NCBI GenBank assembly: GCA_020354625.1 | Contig: CP070651.1 | Span: 2,804,130 to 2,850,047, forward strand | Length of the DNA stretch: 45,918 nucleotides | Source: Trueperaceae bacterium | GTDB taxonomy: Bacteria; Deinococcota; Deinococci; Deinococcales; Trueperaceae | Reading direction: 5' to 3' | Part shown: positions 8,593 to 15,910 of the stretch, piece after piece | Layout of the letters: the number at the start of each line of letters is the position of its first letter | Position numbering within the stretch: position 1 is the stretch's first letter | The notes under the pieces: model-generated | The model's database searches: none | What the model was told of the DNA's origin: nothing | The model's input: the letters and a program-made list of their open reading frames with translations, nothing else | Made by a program: the position numbers and the translations under genes

Positions 8593-8711
8593 TTTAAGCA
8601 CGTCCAAGTTACGTTTGCAGCAACGGACCTGAGACCGGCCGCGATTCCAACCTCGCTCCGCTCGCCCCCCGTTTGGGGCAATGCCCCAAACTCAAGTTGG
8701 AGGTTCTTAAA
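8593..8711 (+). mobile_element. M element copy 2 (MITE-like)
   Basis: A 119-bp element. Left end TTTAAGCACGTCCAAGTTAC, right end AAGTTGGAGGTTCTTAAA; the left end and the reverse complement of the right match at 16-17 of 21 positions. Inside, AACCTCGCTCCGCTCG precedes a hairpin with 10-bp arms (GTTTGGGGCA / TGCCCCAAAC, 8671-8691). The outer bases extend the palindrome (CGGTTTAAG and CTTAAACCG). Its right end contains GGAGG, which serves as ribosome site for the gene starting at 8714. Confidence 0.7.
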
Positions 8712-8713
8712 CC

Positions 8714-9004
8714 GTGACATCGCAACGTCCGACGCACTTTATCTGGGATGAAATCAACTTGCGAAAGGTGGAAAGACATCGACTTACACCAGAGGAAATC
8801 GAGGAAGTCTTTACGGATCCAACTGGTGACGTGAGGCGTACCCGAAAATCAGTGGGGGGACAGGTTCGTTATCAGATTATCGGCCGCACCGAAAGTGGTC
8901 GGTTGCTAAAGGTGCCTTTTGAGATCAGCAAGCGAGGGATTCGACCCATTACAGCGTTTGATGCCGGCAAGCGAGATTATCATCTATACTGGAGAAAGCG
9001 ATGA
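8714..9004 (+). CDS. BrnT-like toxin
   Basis: A 96-aa protein of the BrnT family (RelE-like fold ribonuclease toxins). The N-terminal signature FIWDEINLRKVERHRLTPEE is the usual F-W-D-x-x-K-x-x-x-x-x-x-H pattern followed by a V-F helix, and the end (ITAFDAGKRDYHLYWRKR) matches the R/Y-rich terminus. Start is GTG 8714; the ribosome site GGAGG at 8699-8703 belongs to the end of M copy 2. The stop overlaps the next start (ATGA), so toxin and antitoxin are coupled with the toxin first, the usual BrnTA order. Confidence 0.75.
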   Translation: MTSQRPTHFIWDEINLRKVERHRLTPEEIEEVFTDPTGDVRRTRKSVGGQVRYQIIGRTESGRLLKVPFEISKRGIRPITAFDAGKRDYHLYWRKR

Positions 9005-9216
9005 ATAAGAACACGGTTATAATAAGGGATACCGAACGCACCCTCATTACGCAGCCGGAGGATCTCCCTGACTTTTCAACCATGACGGCTGAGCAAGAAG
9101 CCGACTGGTGGGAGAAACACGACATCGCGCCTGATCTCCTGGTGAGCAGCCCAAGCGTTCGCGCTGAAGTATACCAGGCGCTGGGTAGGAGTGATCCGGC
9201 AAAAAAACGTGCCTGA
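9001..9216 (+). CDS. Probable antitoxin of the BrnT-like toxin
   Basis: A 71-aa acidic protein overlapping the toxin gene by 4 nt. The segment FSTMTAEQEADWWEKHD resembles the S-E-E-E-x-x-x-W-x-x-H-D stretch of BrnA/CopG antitoxins. A clear ribbon-helix-helix is not visible, so it may neutralise without the usual DNA-binding end or be a shorter variant. Position, size and coupling support the antitoxin call more than sequence does. Confidence 0.6.
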   Translation: MNKNTVIIRDTERTLITQPEDLPDFSTMTAEQEADWWEKHDIAPDLLVSSPSVRAEVYQALGRSDPAKKRA

Positions 9217-9234
9217 GAGAGAAACAACAGGGTC

Positions 9235-9657
9235 TTACAGGGACACAGCACCTGTCTCTGCCGCGGCCTCTTGGCGGCGTCTCGACATCTCTCCCGCTAC
9301 GTTTTGGAGCACCTCGTCCGGGTCACGCTGCTCGGGAAAGTGTCGGTAGTAGTTGCAGTGATCGCACACCAGAACCGGGTAGGGGGTCTCATCAGAAAAT
9401 TGTTGCCATTTTAGGGTCGTTGCACAAGCAGGGCACAGGGGCGCGTAGCTGTGATGAAAAACGTCATCGGAGGACCACTCCAGCTTCCAATTTACGCCAT
9501 CGATGCCGTTTTCTTCGCCCTTCCCCAGACCGATCGACTGCAGCGTGCGAACGATCCAGAAAATGCCTCTACCCCAGAAGTGGGTCTTGAGCACTACAAA
9601 CGACCACGTTGCAAATCTGAATACGACCATCTTCGACCCAGCAAGTGCCGGGGACAC
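9235..9657 (-). CDS. Zinc-ribbon protein of unknown function
   Basis: I do not recognise this 140-aa protein. Two cysteine pairs, CPAC and CDHC, about 25 residues apart (residues 74-105), form a zinc ribbon. They are preceded by an aromatic-rich region (FATWSFVVLKTHFWGRGIFW) that could be membrane-associated or a packed hydrophobic core, and followed by a charged helix (MSRRRQEAAAE). The longest frame starts at GTG 9657; ATG 9630 is the alternative and neither has a convincing ribosome site. It ends 18 bp from the antitoxin stop, in convergent orientation. Confidence 0.6.
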   Translation of the reverse strand: MSPALAGSKMVVFRFATWSFVVLKTHFWGRGIFWIVRTLQSIGLGKGEENGIDGVNWKLEWSSDDVFHHSYAPLCPACATTLKWQQFSDETPYPVLVCDHCNYYRHFPEQRDPDEVLQNVAGEMSRRRQEAAAETGAVSL

Positions 9658-9729
9658 CTCCGCTTCCTACAGTCTTAGGCCGGGAGTCATCTTAGCTCTA
9701 GCCTATACGCTCACCGTCGCATAGAGCCC

Positions 9730-10446
9730 TCAACGGTCACACTCTGCGTTGGCTACTGCACGACCTGGCACCGTAGGATGGGGATCGAACCGCTGCTGGG
9801 CCTGGAGCACCCGCAACGCCGCACAGGCAGCCCCATAACCGTTATCGATGTTGACGGCCAGAACACCCGGGCTACAGCTGCCGAGAGCGGCCTCTAGTGC
9901 CGTCTTTCCCCCTGCCGACACGCCGTAACCGACAGAGGTAGGAACTGCGATTAGGACACTGGGAATGAGGCCACCGAGAACGCTAAAGAGCGCTCCCTCC
10001 ATACCGGCAAGCGCGATGACGACCGGGTGCGAAGCGATCGCATCCCGCCGCTCAAGAAGCCGCCAGAGACCGGCCACCCCGACATCGGTAAACGCCGTGC
10101 TCGCCTCACCGAAGTAGGCGAGGGTCCTTGAAGCCTCGCCGGCAACCTGCACGTCCGAGGTTCCGGCCGACACAACAGCCACCCGTGCCGGAACGAGCGG
10201 CTCGACACCCTCCCCTATGATCCCCGTACGTGACACGGGATCGTAATCGAGCTTCGCCAGCAGTTCCTCCGGAATCCGGGCTGCCTTTTCGGGATCCAAG
10301 CGGGTCAAGAGCATGCGCACGCCCTTACGTTGCGCGTAAGCGATCGCATCAGCAACCTGCTCGGGTGTCTTCGACAGGCAGAAGACGGCCTCTTCTAGTC
10401 CGGTCCGGTCTTTGCGAAAGGTGTCGAATAGGTAGTTATCGGGCAT
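9730..10446 (-). CDS. larB: LarB, nickel-pincer cofactor biosynthesis (NaAD carboxylase/hydrolase)
   Basis: First enzyme of nickel-pincer nucleotide (NPN) synthesis: it carboxylates the pyridinium ring of nicotinic acid adenine dinucleotide and cleaves the phosphoanhydride, giving pyridinium-3,5-biscarboxylate mononucleotide. The 238 aa carry an N-terminal helical region and a PurE-like domain from about residue 87 (VARVAVVSAGTSD-type start, YFGEAS, DVGVAGLWRLL, ALAGMEGALFSVLGGL, VPTSVGYGVSAGG). SCSPGV with C191 probably corresponds to the catalytic cysteine of characterised LarB, and VNIDNGYGAA follows. ATG 10446 lies inside the end of larE (11-nt overlap). Last gene of larC-larE-larB. Confidence 0.93.
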   Translation of the reverse strand: MPDNYLFDTFRKDRTGLEEAVFCLSKTPEQVADAIAYAQRKGVRMLLTRLDPEKAARIPEELLAKLDYDPVSRTGIIGEGVEPLVPARVAVVSAGTSDVQVAGEASRTLAYFGEASTAFTDVGVAGLWRLLERRDAIASHPVVIALAGMEGALFSVLGGLIPSVLIAVPTSVGYGVSAGGKTALEAALGSCSPGVLAVNIDNGYGAACAALRVLQAQQRFDPHPTVPGRAVANAECDR

Positions 10447-11269
10447 CGGAATAGTCTCTCAGGAAAGCACTCCCCATCTTGTACGGCCCAAACTGCACAT
10501 CCCCGTAGCCATCACACAGGTCGCCGATCTCCACCCGTAACTTCAGATACTCGTCCCTGCCGAGCTCCTCGAGCGAGACGTCATCGAGCTGGACCTCGAT
10601 GCCTCTCGCCTTGACGCGGCAGCGTACGATCCGGTCAGGGCCCAGATGAGCTTTCAAAAGTTTTTCGACCCGGTGAACGAGGGTGAGACGCTCGACGGTC
10701 ACTGGCACACCGGTGACGAGGCGGCTCGAGAGACAAGGCGAGGCCGGGAGTTCCGCCACGTCATCGAGACCGGCCTCCCGCGCCAACTCCCGTACCGCCT
10801 CTTTTCCGAGGCCCGCCTCGATGAGTGGATGCCGCACCCCATAGGACTCGGCCGCCTTGAGTCCGGGCCGGTAGTCGCCGAGATCGTCGGCGTTGGCTCC
10901 AGAGATCATCGCCGCGTCTGTGCGCCTAGAGATCGCCTCATAGAGGTTCATCTTGCAGAAGAAACAGCGGTTCACGGGGTTTTGTAGATAGTTCGGATCG
11001 CTGAACTCGTTCGCTCGCAAGACCTCGAACCTCCAGCCGTAACGCCCGGCCAAACGCTCGATACGCTCGGTCGCCTCGGGCGGTACCGCGGGGGAAACCG
11101 CGTGGTACATCGCAGCCGCCGGGCCGAGTACCTGATGGCACTGATAGGCGAGCACGGTGCTATCCACTCCCCCACTGACAGCTACCGCCACCCGCGAGAA
11201 TCCCCTTAGTACACGGGCGAGCCGCTCACGACTCGGCACGTTCGATCCCTCACACTCACTCATCCGCAC
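10436..11269 (-). CDS. larE: LarE, sulfur transferase of nickel-pincer cofactor synthesis
   Basis: Activates the two carboxylates of the LarB product with ATP and converts them to thiocarboxylates. The PP-loop SGGVDST is at residues 32-38. Three cysteines sit where the family places its sulfur site: C102 and C105 in NRCFFCK and C179 in SPCLSSR. The single-cysteine LarE of Lactiplantibacillus sacrifices its own sulfur, whereas three-cysteine forms such as that of Thermotoga hold a [4Fe-4S] cluster; this protein belongs to the latter by inspection. Starts possible at GTG 11269 or ATG 11263, both overlapping larC; ends overlapping larB. Confidence 0.93.
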   Translation of the reverse strand: MRMSECEGSNVPSRERLARVLRGFSRVAVAVSGGVDSTVLAYQCHQVLGPAAAMYHAVSPAVPPEATERIERLAGRYGWRFEVLRANEFSDPNYLQNPVNRCFFCKMNLYEAISRRTDAAMISGANADDLGDYRPGLKAAESYGVRHPLIEAGLGKEAVRELAREAGLDDVAELPASPCLSSRLVTGVPVTVERLTLVHRVEKLLKAHLGPDRIVRCRVKARGIEVQLDDVSLEELGRDEYLKLRVEIGDLCDGYGDVQFGPYKMGSAFLRDYSDAR

Positions 11270-12548
11270 CCTCCAAAGCCGCCGCCTCGATTCGCCGGCG
11301 CAGCGCCGCCCGCTCGGACTCGTTCAGATCGAGCTGGGCGATATCATCCGATTCGGCTTTCGCCGTACGTATACCGTGAGGACGCACGACCCGTTTGACC
11401 CCCATGGCCTTCCCAGCCACCGTTACCTCGCGGGCGTCTCTGGTGAGCACGGCGCGATGCTCGACATGCCACCTGAGACCGATGGTGGTGGTCTCCTCGA
11501 AACAGGCCTCTGCCACGAGGTCGACGGCGACCGGATCACACAGGATCTGCACGCTGAATAGCACCCGGCCCTTCTTACCGTATACAGGCCACTGGCAAAT
11601 GTCGCGCACGGCCGGCAAACCGGCGATTCTGGCGAGGCCGATAGAGAGGTCCTCAGGTGTCTGATCGTCGACCTCGAAGCGCAGCACGGCGATCTGCTCG
11701 CGTGAGAACCGGTCATCGCGTGAGAAGCGGTCGCCAGCAGCGCCAAAGGCCAGAAGCCGCAAGGTGTTGGCCAGGCCCGGTAAGCGCCGGGTGCCAAAAC
11801 CGTACCCCGAGGCCGTAATCTGCAGGGTCCCTTCGGGCGGGCGTCGGCCGGGCTCGAGCGAACGGAGAATCGCAGCGCCTGTCGGGGTCACCCGTTCTCC
11901 GGCAATGCCGTCATCGCTGACCGGAAACCCTTCGAGGAGGTGCACGGTGGCCGGAGCAGGGACCGGCAGAGGTCCGTGGGAGGTCACGACCCTGCCGCTG
12001 CCGAGCGGTAAGACCCCAACCGACCAGGTGGCTCGTTCGAACAGCTCGATCATATAGGCGGCACCCACGATATCCGCCACCGAATCCCAATCGGCGATCT
12101 CATGAAAATGAACCTCGTCGGGTTGCCCGCCATGTACCCGCGCTTCGGCCTCAGCGAGGAGGGTAAAGATCGCAAGAGCCCGGCGCAACACCTTCGGCGC
12201 CAACGGCGAGGCTTCGAGCCGTGCACGAATATCGCGAAAGGTACCGGTCGGCCGCTCGGGCCCTCCCTCGGGCGCTGCGATCGCCAATCTCGAACCTGTC
12301 AGACCGTGATCGCGCGCCGGCCGATGCACAACCGACCACTCCTCCGGCAGACCGGCCGCTCGCATCGCCTCGACCATACCGCCGTAGAGATTGGGCCAGG
12401 CATCGAGCACGGCGGCCAAGAACATATCCCCGGCGAGGCCTCCTAGCGGATCGAGGTGCAGGTGCACCACCTCTCGCACGGAAACCGTGCCCTGTCTGGT
12501 GGTCGGCCCAGTCGTTACCGAGCCGTGGTCAGTTTGCTCTGGCGACAC
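11256..12548 (-). CDS. larC: LarC, nickel insertase of nickel-pincer cofactor synthesis
   Basis: CTP-dependent cyclometallase that inserts Ni into the pincer nucleotide. The 430-aa protein opens with HLHLDPLGGLAGDMFLAA, the LarC signature, followed by HFHEIADWDSVADIVGAA and the C-terminal domain (VLRFEVDDQTPEDLSIGLAR onwards). In some bacteria the gene is split in two by a programmed frameshift; here it is one continuous frame. The longest start is GTG 12548 behind AAAGGGAG; a GTG about 23 codons later is possible. First gene of the tight larC-larE-larB operon, which sits just downstream of M copy 3. Confidence 0.93.
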   Translation of the reverse strand: MSPEQTDHGSVTTGPTTRQGTVSVREVVHLHLDPLGGLAGDMFLAAVLDAWPNLYGGMVEAMRAAGLPEEWSVVHRPARDHGLTGSRLAIAAPEGGPERPTGTFRDIRARLEASPLAPKVLRRALAIFTLLAEAEARVHGGQPDEVHFHEIADWDSVADIVGAAYMIELFERATWSVGVLPLGSGRVVTSHGPLPVPAPATVHLLEGFPVSDDGIAGERVTPTGAAILRSLEPGRRPPEGTLQITASGYGFGTRRLPGLANTLRLLAFGAAGDRFSRDDRFSREQIAVLRFEVDDQTPEDLSIGLARIAGLPAVRDICQWPVYGKKGRVLFSVQILCDPVAVDLVAEACFEETTTIGLRWHVEHRAVLTRDAREVTVAGKAMGVKRVVRPHGIRTAKAESDDIAQLDLNESERAALRRRIEAAALEGADE

Positions 12549-12599
12549 AACTCCCTTTCACACAGAGCGAATACACCTGCCGGGTCTGCTCGCATTCGC

Positions 12600-12738
12600 T
12601 TTAAGCACGTCCAAGTTATGTTTGCAGAATTGGACCGCAGACGGCCGCGGGACGCAAGCTCGGCGCTCCGCTGACCCACACTCGCTTCTGTAGCCTTAAG
12701 TTTGAGATACCATCTCAAACTTAAGTTGGAGGTTCTTA
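12600..12738 (+). mobile_element. M element copy 3 (MITE-like)
   Basis: A 139-bp element with left end TTTAAGCACGTCCAAGTTAT and right end AACTTAAGTTGGAGGTTCTT. Left end against reverse-complemented right end: 17 of 21 bases match (TAAGCACGTCC against TAAGAACCTCC at the tips). GCTCGGCGCTCCGCTGACCC inside it is shared with copy 1. A perfect internal hairpin with 14-bp arms (CTTAAGTTTGAGAT / ATCTCAAACTTAAG) and a 3-nt loop lies at 12695-12725. It lies between the start of larC and the stop of the aldo/keto reductase gene. Confidence 0.7.
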
Positions 12739-12758
12739 GGTGGGCGATGAGACACCCC

Positions 12759-13619
12759 TCAGGAGGTAAAGAGGGGTTCCATGTGCCGGACCCCGACGAC
12801 CGCCTCCATCTCCGCATCCGAAACCGGACCCTCGAAGCGCTCCGCCGCTGACAAGACCTTCGGGAGCACGTAAATGTCTCCTACGGTGTTCAAAAACACC
12901 TCCGGACGACCGAGTACCCAGTGGACCGCCTTGTCGATATCGCGCTGGTCTTCGAGCGGTTGGTACCAGGTTGCACGGTTCTGGGCAATGTCCCCCCACG
13001 GTCGCCGCGTGATCGATTTGATCGTCTGCACCGCAACCTTGCGCTCGCGGCAAACGGCCATTAGCGCTTCGAAATCGGCAGCGTACTGCTCGTTTTGCAT
13101 CAGGACGTAGCTGTAGGGGAGCAAGACCGCATCGAAGTCGAAACGCTCCAAGCTCTGCTTGTGCCTCGCAGCGACTCCGAGGCCGTGACCGGTCACGCCG
13201 ATGTAGCGAACCAAGCCCTCTTCCCGCGCCTCGATGGCGGCATCGAGCGCGCCACCGGCGTTCATCGCTACCTCCCACTCCTCAGCATCGACGAGGTTGT
13301 GAAGCTGAATCAGATCGACCTGGTCGACGCGGAGCCGCTCGAGCGAACGTCGAATCTCATCACGAGCCCCTTCGAAGGTTCGCTCTCCCGTCTTGGTAGC
13401 CAGGAAGAAATCCTCACGGTGCCGCGCCATCCACGGGCCGATTCGCAGTTCGGCCTCACCGTAGCTCGCAGCGGTGTCGATATGGTTGATCCCGTGCTCG
13501 AGGATGAGTTCCAGGGTGCGGTCGGCCTCTCCTTGGGTCACCTGACCCAGGGCCGCCGCACCGAAGATGGTGCGCGTACTACTATGATCGGTGCGACCAA
13601 AAGCCTGTTTCGCGATCAC
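12759..13619 (-). CDS. Aldo/keto reductase
   Basis: NAD(P)H-dependent carbonyl reductase of 286 aa, a TIM-barrel cytoplasmic enzyme with unknown substrate. The catalytic tetrad is visible as D48 and Y53 ([12 protein letters not shown]), K76 (ATKTGER) and H107 (DLIQLHNLV). The C-terminus is shorter than in full-length members, as in the YajO/YccK-like group, and several cysteines near the end are absent, so it is not a ferredoxin-fused form. Start GTG 13619 follows GAGAGGAGGCAGGTC. A strong palindrome lies 90 bp upstream, separating it from the sirtuin gene. Confidence 0.88.
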   Translation of the reverse strand: MIAKQAFGRTDHSSTRTIFGAAALGQVTQGEADRTLELILEHGINHIDTAASYGEAELRIGPWMARHREDFFLATKTGERTFEGARDEIRRSLERLRVDQVDLIQLHNLVDAEEWEVAMNAGGALDAAIEAREEGLVRYIGVTGHGLGVAARHKQSLERFDFDAVLLPYSYVLMQNEQYAADFEALMAVCRERKVAVQTIKSITRRPWGDIAQNRATWYQPLEDQRDIDKAVHWVLGRPEVFLNTVGDIYVLPKVLSAAERFEGPVSDAEMEAVVGVRHMEPLFTS

Positions 13620-13708
13620 GACCTGCCTCCTCTCGGTAGTCGAGGTTGCTATGGTTTTAGTGTACCAGGGAAACGAGAGCCACTCGCATCGATGGGGAGG
13701 TAATGAGT

Positions 13709-13743
13709 TGAACGACTGCCGGCTGAGAGCCGGCAGTCGTTCA
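13709..13743. terminator. Palindromic terminator after the sirtuin gene
   Basis: Perfect 15-bp arms (GAACGACTGCCGGCT / AGCCGGCAGTCGTTC), one more pair outside, and a GAG loop, 9 bp beyond the sirtuin stop. There is no long T run. The same stem with compensating G-C to A-T changes occurs at 33996-34032, also directly behind a gene, which supports a 3'-end function. Confidence 0.6.
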
Positions 13744-13751
13744 CTCCCTTA

Positions 13752-14585
13752 TCACTCTATCTGCTCTGCCAGCGCCGGCAAGACCTCTCCCAACTTGCCG
13801 TCGATACGAACCGAAGCGTCGGCGTCTCCCCGGGTCGGCCCCCGGTTGACGATCGCCACCGGCTTTCCTTGCTGACTGGCCCTGGCTACGAAACGATATC
13901 CCGAATAGACCGTCAGCGACGAACCGACGACCAATAACGCCTCGGCTCGCTCGAGCATCTTCCAGGCTCGTTCAAGGCGGTCTTTGGGGACGTTCTCACC
14001 GAAGAACACCACATCGGGCTTGAGCAGACCCCGGCAACGGAGGCAGACCGGCACCCGAAAGCCGTCCTCCTGGGCTCGTGGGAGATCGGCATCTCCATCG
14101 GGAGCCAGCTCGATACGCCCGGGCCGGAAGTCGGGGTTGAGCTCGAGCAACCGGCGCTGAAAAGCCGACCTCGCCTCCGGTACGCGACAATGAAGGCAGC
14201 GAACCACAGCTAGCGTTCCGTGTAGCTCGAGGACATTGCGGCTGCCGGCTCGCTGGTGGAGGCCGTCGACGTTCTGGGTAATGATTCCATCTAGATCTAC
14301 CTTCACCTGCATGTGCACGAGCGCGCGGTGTCCGAGGTTGGGCTCCGCCTGGTCGATGCGCGGCCAACCGACCAGGCTGCGTACCCAGTAACGCCGCCTC
14401 GCTTCCGGGCTCCGGACGAACTGTTGGTAACGCATGGGCCGGCGCGACCGCTGCGAACGCTCCGGACTCCGGTAGTCGGGAATGCCGGACTCGGTACTGA
14501 TCCCCGCACCACTCAAGACGAGGAGTCGCCGGCCTCGCAGCATCTCCACGAGGTGCTCAAGACGCGTTTCGCCCTCGAGGATCAC
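13752..14585 (-). CDS. Sirtuin, NAD-dependent protein deacylase
   Basis: SIR2-family enzyme that removes acyl groups from lysine using NAD. Motifs: GAGISTESGIPDYRS (26-40), TQNVDGLHQRAGS (104-115), catalytic H122 in ELHGTL, zinc cysteines C130/C133 and C181/C184, and VVGSSLTVYSGYR. The long insert between the cysteine pairs (47 residues) and the overall pattern are like the SIRT4-type class II sirtuins. The 277 aa protein has no signal. Start GTG 14585 has only a weak ribosome site and is 21 bp after the lactonase stop, so the two are probably co-transcribed. Confidence 0.92.
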   Translation of the reverse strand: MILEGETRLEHLVEMLRGRRLLVLSGAGISTESGIPDYRSPERSQRSRRPMRYQQFVRSPEARRRYWVRSLVGWPRIDQAEPNLGHRALVHMQVKVDLDGIITQNVDGLHQRAGSRNVLELHGTLAVVRCLHCRVPEARSAFQRRLLELNPDFRPGRIELAPDGDADLPRAQEDGFRVPVCLRCRGLLKPDVVFFGENVPKDRLERAWKMLERAEALLVVGSSLTVYSGYRFVARASQQGKPVAIVNRGPTRGDADASVRIDGKLGEVLPALAEQIE

Positions 14586-14606
14586 CGGCTCTACATCCCA
14601 ACCCGG

Positions 14607-15698
14607 TTACGGGAAAAAGGTAAGGCAGACCGGGCTCGGCACCTCGGCCACATGACCGGTAGGCTGCAGCCGTCCCGTGTTCTCATCGATACGGAAGGTC
14701 ACGACCGTGTCCGAATCCTGGTTGGCAGCCAGCAGAAACGTGCCGGTAGGGTCGATGGCGAAGTCACGCGGGGTCTGCCCCAGGGTGGGCTCGTGACCGA
14801 CCGGGGCTAAAGAGGCTGTGGCCTCGTCGAAAGAGAAGATGGCGACGCTATCGTGGCCGCGGTTCGACCCGTACACGAAGCGGCCGGATGGGCTTACGCG
14901 GATCGCGGCACAGGAAGATCCCGGGTATGAGCCCGGCGGCAGGGTCGAAAGCGTCTGTAGAGACGTGAACACTCCACGGTCGTAGGCGAAGAGCGTGAGA
15001 GTGGTATCGAGCTCGTTGATCACAAAACAGAACCTCCCGCTCGGATGAAAGGCCAGGTGCCGGGGGCCTGCGCCGGGGTGGAGCGGCGCCGAGGGGGGAT
15101 CGTGCGGGGACAGCGCGCCCTTCTCCGGATCGAACGCGTAGACCATGACCTTGTCGAGTCCCAAGTCCGCAACAAACACATAGCGGTTTTCCTGGTCGAA
15201 CACGGCCGCGTGCGCATGTGGTCCTTCCTGCCGTTCACGATCGACGCTAGAGCCCTGGTGCTGAAGAATTTGGCTGGCAGGACCGAGGCTGCCGTCCTCG
15301 AGCACCGGATAGACCGGCACGCTCCCCGAACCGTAGTTGGCCACCACCACGAAGCGCCCGGTCTGATCCGTCGCCACGTGACAAGGGAGGCTCCCATGGG
15401 CAGGCTGGTGGTTCAAATACTGCAAGCCGTGGGAGGCGGGATCGACCCGGTACGCGAAAAGGGCCGGATCCTGAGCATAGTCCGTCTCTTGGGTTGCATA
15501 GAGCGTACGGCATTCGGGGTCGAGCGTGAGGTACGAAGGGTTGACGATCCCCGGCGTGACCTCGACCGAAATCAACTCACCGGTCGAGCTGTCGAACCGG
15601 CAGGTATGGATGCCCCGGCTCTTGCCGTCGACGTGCAGGAGTTGGGAGGTATAGGTGCCGATATAGACGGTTACGGCTTCCGATTCATATCGCTTCAT
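14607..15698 (-). CDS. Beta-propeller lactonase (6-phosphogluconolactonase-like)
   Basis: A 363-aa seven-bladed propeller of the YbhE/Pgl lactonase family, hydrolysing 6-phosphogluconolactone or another sugar lactone. Seen: VYIGTYTSQ opening, NPSYLTLDP, CHVATDQTGRFVVVANYGSG, HAHAAVFDQENRYVFVADLG, GPRHLAFHPSGRFCFVINEL, SPSGRFVYGSNRGHDSVA and the closing TPRDFAIDPTGTFLLAANQD repeats. ATG 15698 has no ribosome site but a -10 box 7 nt upstream, so it is probably a leaderless message. The gene precedes the sirtuin gene by 21 bp. Confidence 0.88.
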   Translation of the reverse strand: MKRYESEAVTVYIGTYTSQLLHVDGKSRGIHTCRFDSSTGELISVEVTPGIVNPSYLTLDPECRTLYATQETDYAQDPALFAYRVDPASHGLQYLNHQPAHGSLPCHVATDQTGRFVVVANYGSGSVPVYPVLEDGSLGPASQILQHQGSSVDRERQEGPHAHAAVFDQENRYVFVADLGLDKVMVYAFDPEKGALSPHDPPSAPLHPGAGPRHLAFHPSGRFCFVINELDTTLTLFAYDRGVFTSLQTLSTLPPGSYPGSSCAAIRVSPSGRFVYGSNRGHDSVAIFSFDEATASLAPVGHEPTLGQTPRDFAIDPTGTFLLAANQDSDTVVTFRIDENTGRLQPTGHVAEVPSPVCLTFFP

Positions 15699-15711
15699 TT
15701 ACACGATTGTA
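15699..15711 (-). promoter_or_regulatory. Leaderless -10 box of the lactonase gene
   Basis: On the minus strand TACAAT (15706-15711) stands 7 nt before the ATG at 15698 and no Shine-Dalgarno sequence is present. The -35 region is not well defined. Same arrangement as at the AI-2E-type gene. Confidence 0.5.
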
Positions 15712-15808
15712 TGGCATCGCCGTCCCGGTTTCGGTAAGGCCGGCAGAATTTCGGCGATCTACCCCAGGAGCGGCTCGATGCCTCTCGAATCGAATCCTGC
15801 GGAGATGG

Positions 15809-15837
15809 CTGGCAATCCCAAGATCGTTTTATATATC
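15809..15837 (+). promoter_or_regulatory. Putative promoter of the RraA-like/creatininase operon
   Basis: CTGGCA (15809-15814), a 17-nt spacer and TATATC (15832-15837), in an AT-rich patch unusual for this sequence. TATCATATT at 15834-15842 overlaps the -10 and recurs near the promoter of the amidohydrolase at 17500; it may be an operator. Confidence 0.4.
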
Positions 15838-15910
15838 ATATTTCAACACCGAATACCGGTGCCGCGACGTCCCGGGCCACGGTATCGAGAACGAGAAAGG
15901 AGTACCATCT

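Noticed and set aside
9730-15698. A LarA homologue among the genes next to larCEB
   Set aside because: The neighbours are an aldo/keto reductase, a sirtuin and a propeller lactonase; none carries LarA-type sequence.
15707-15910. N-terminal extension of the RraA-like protein
   Set aside because: The frame is open, but it crosses the promoter and has no family similarity; GTG 15911 has the ribosome site.
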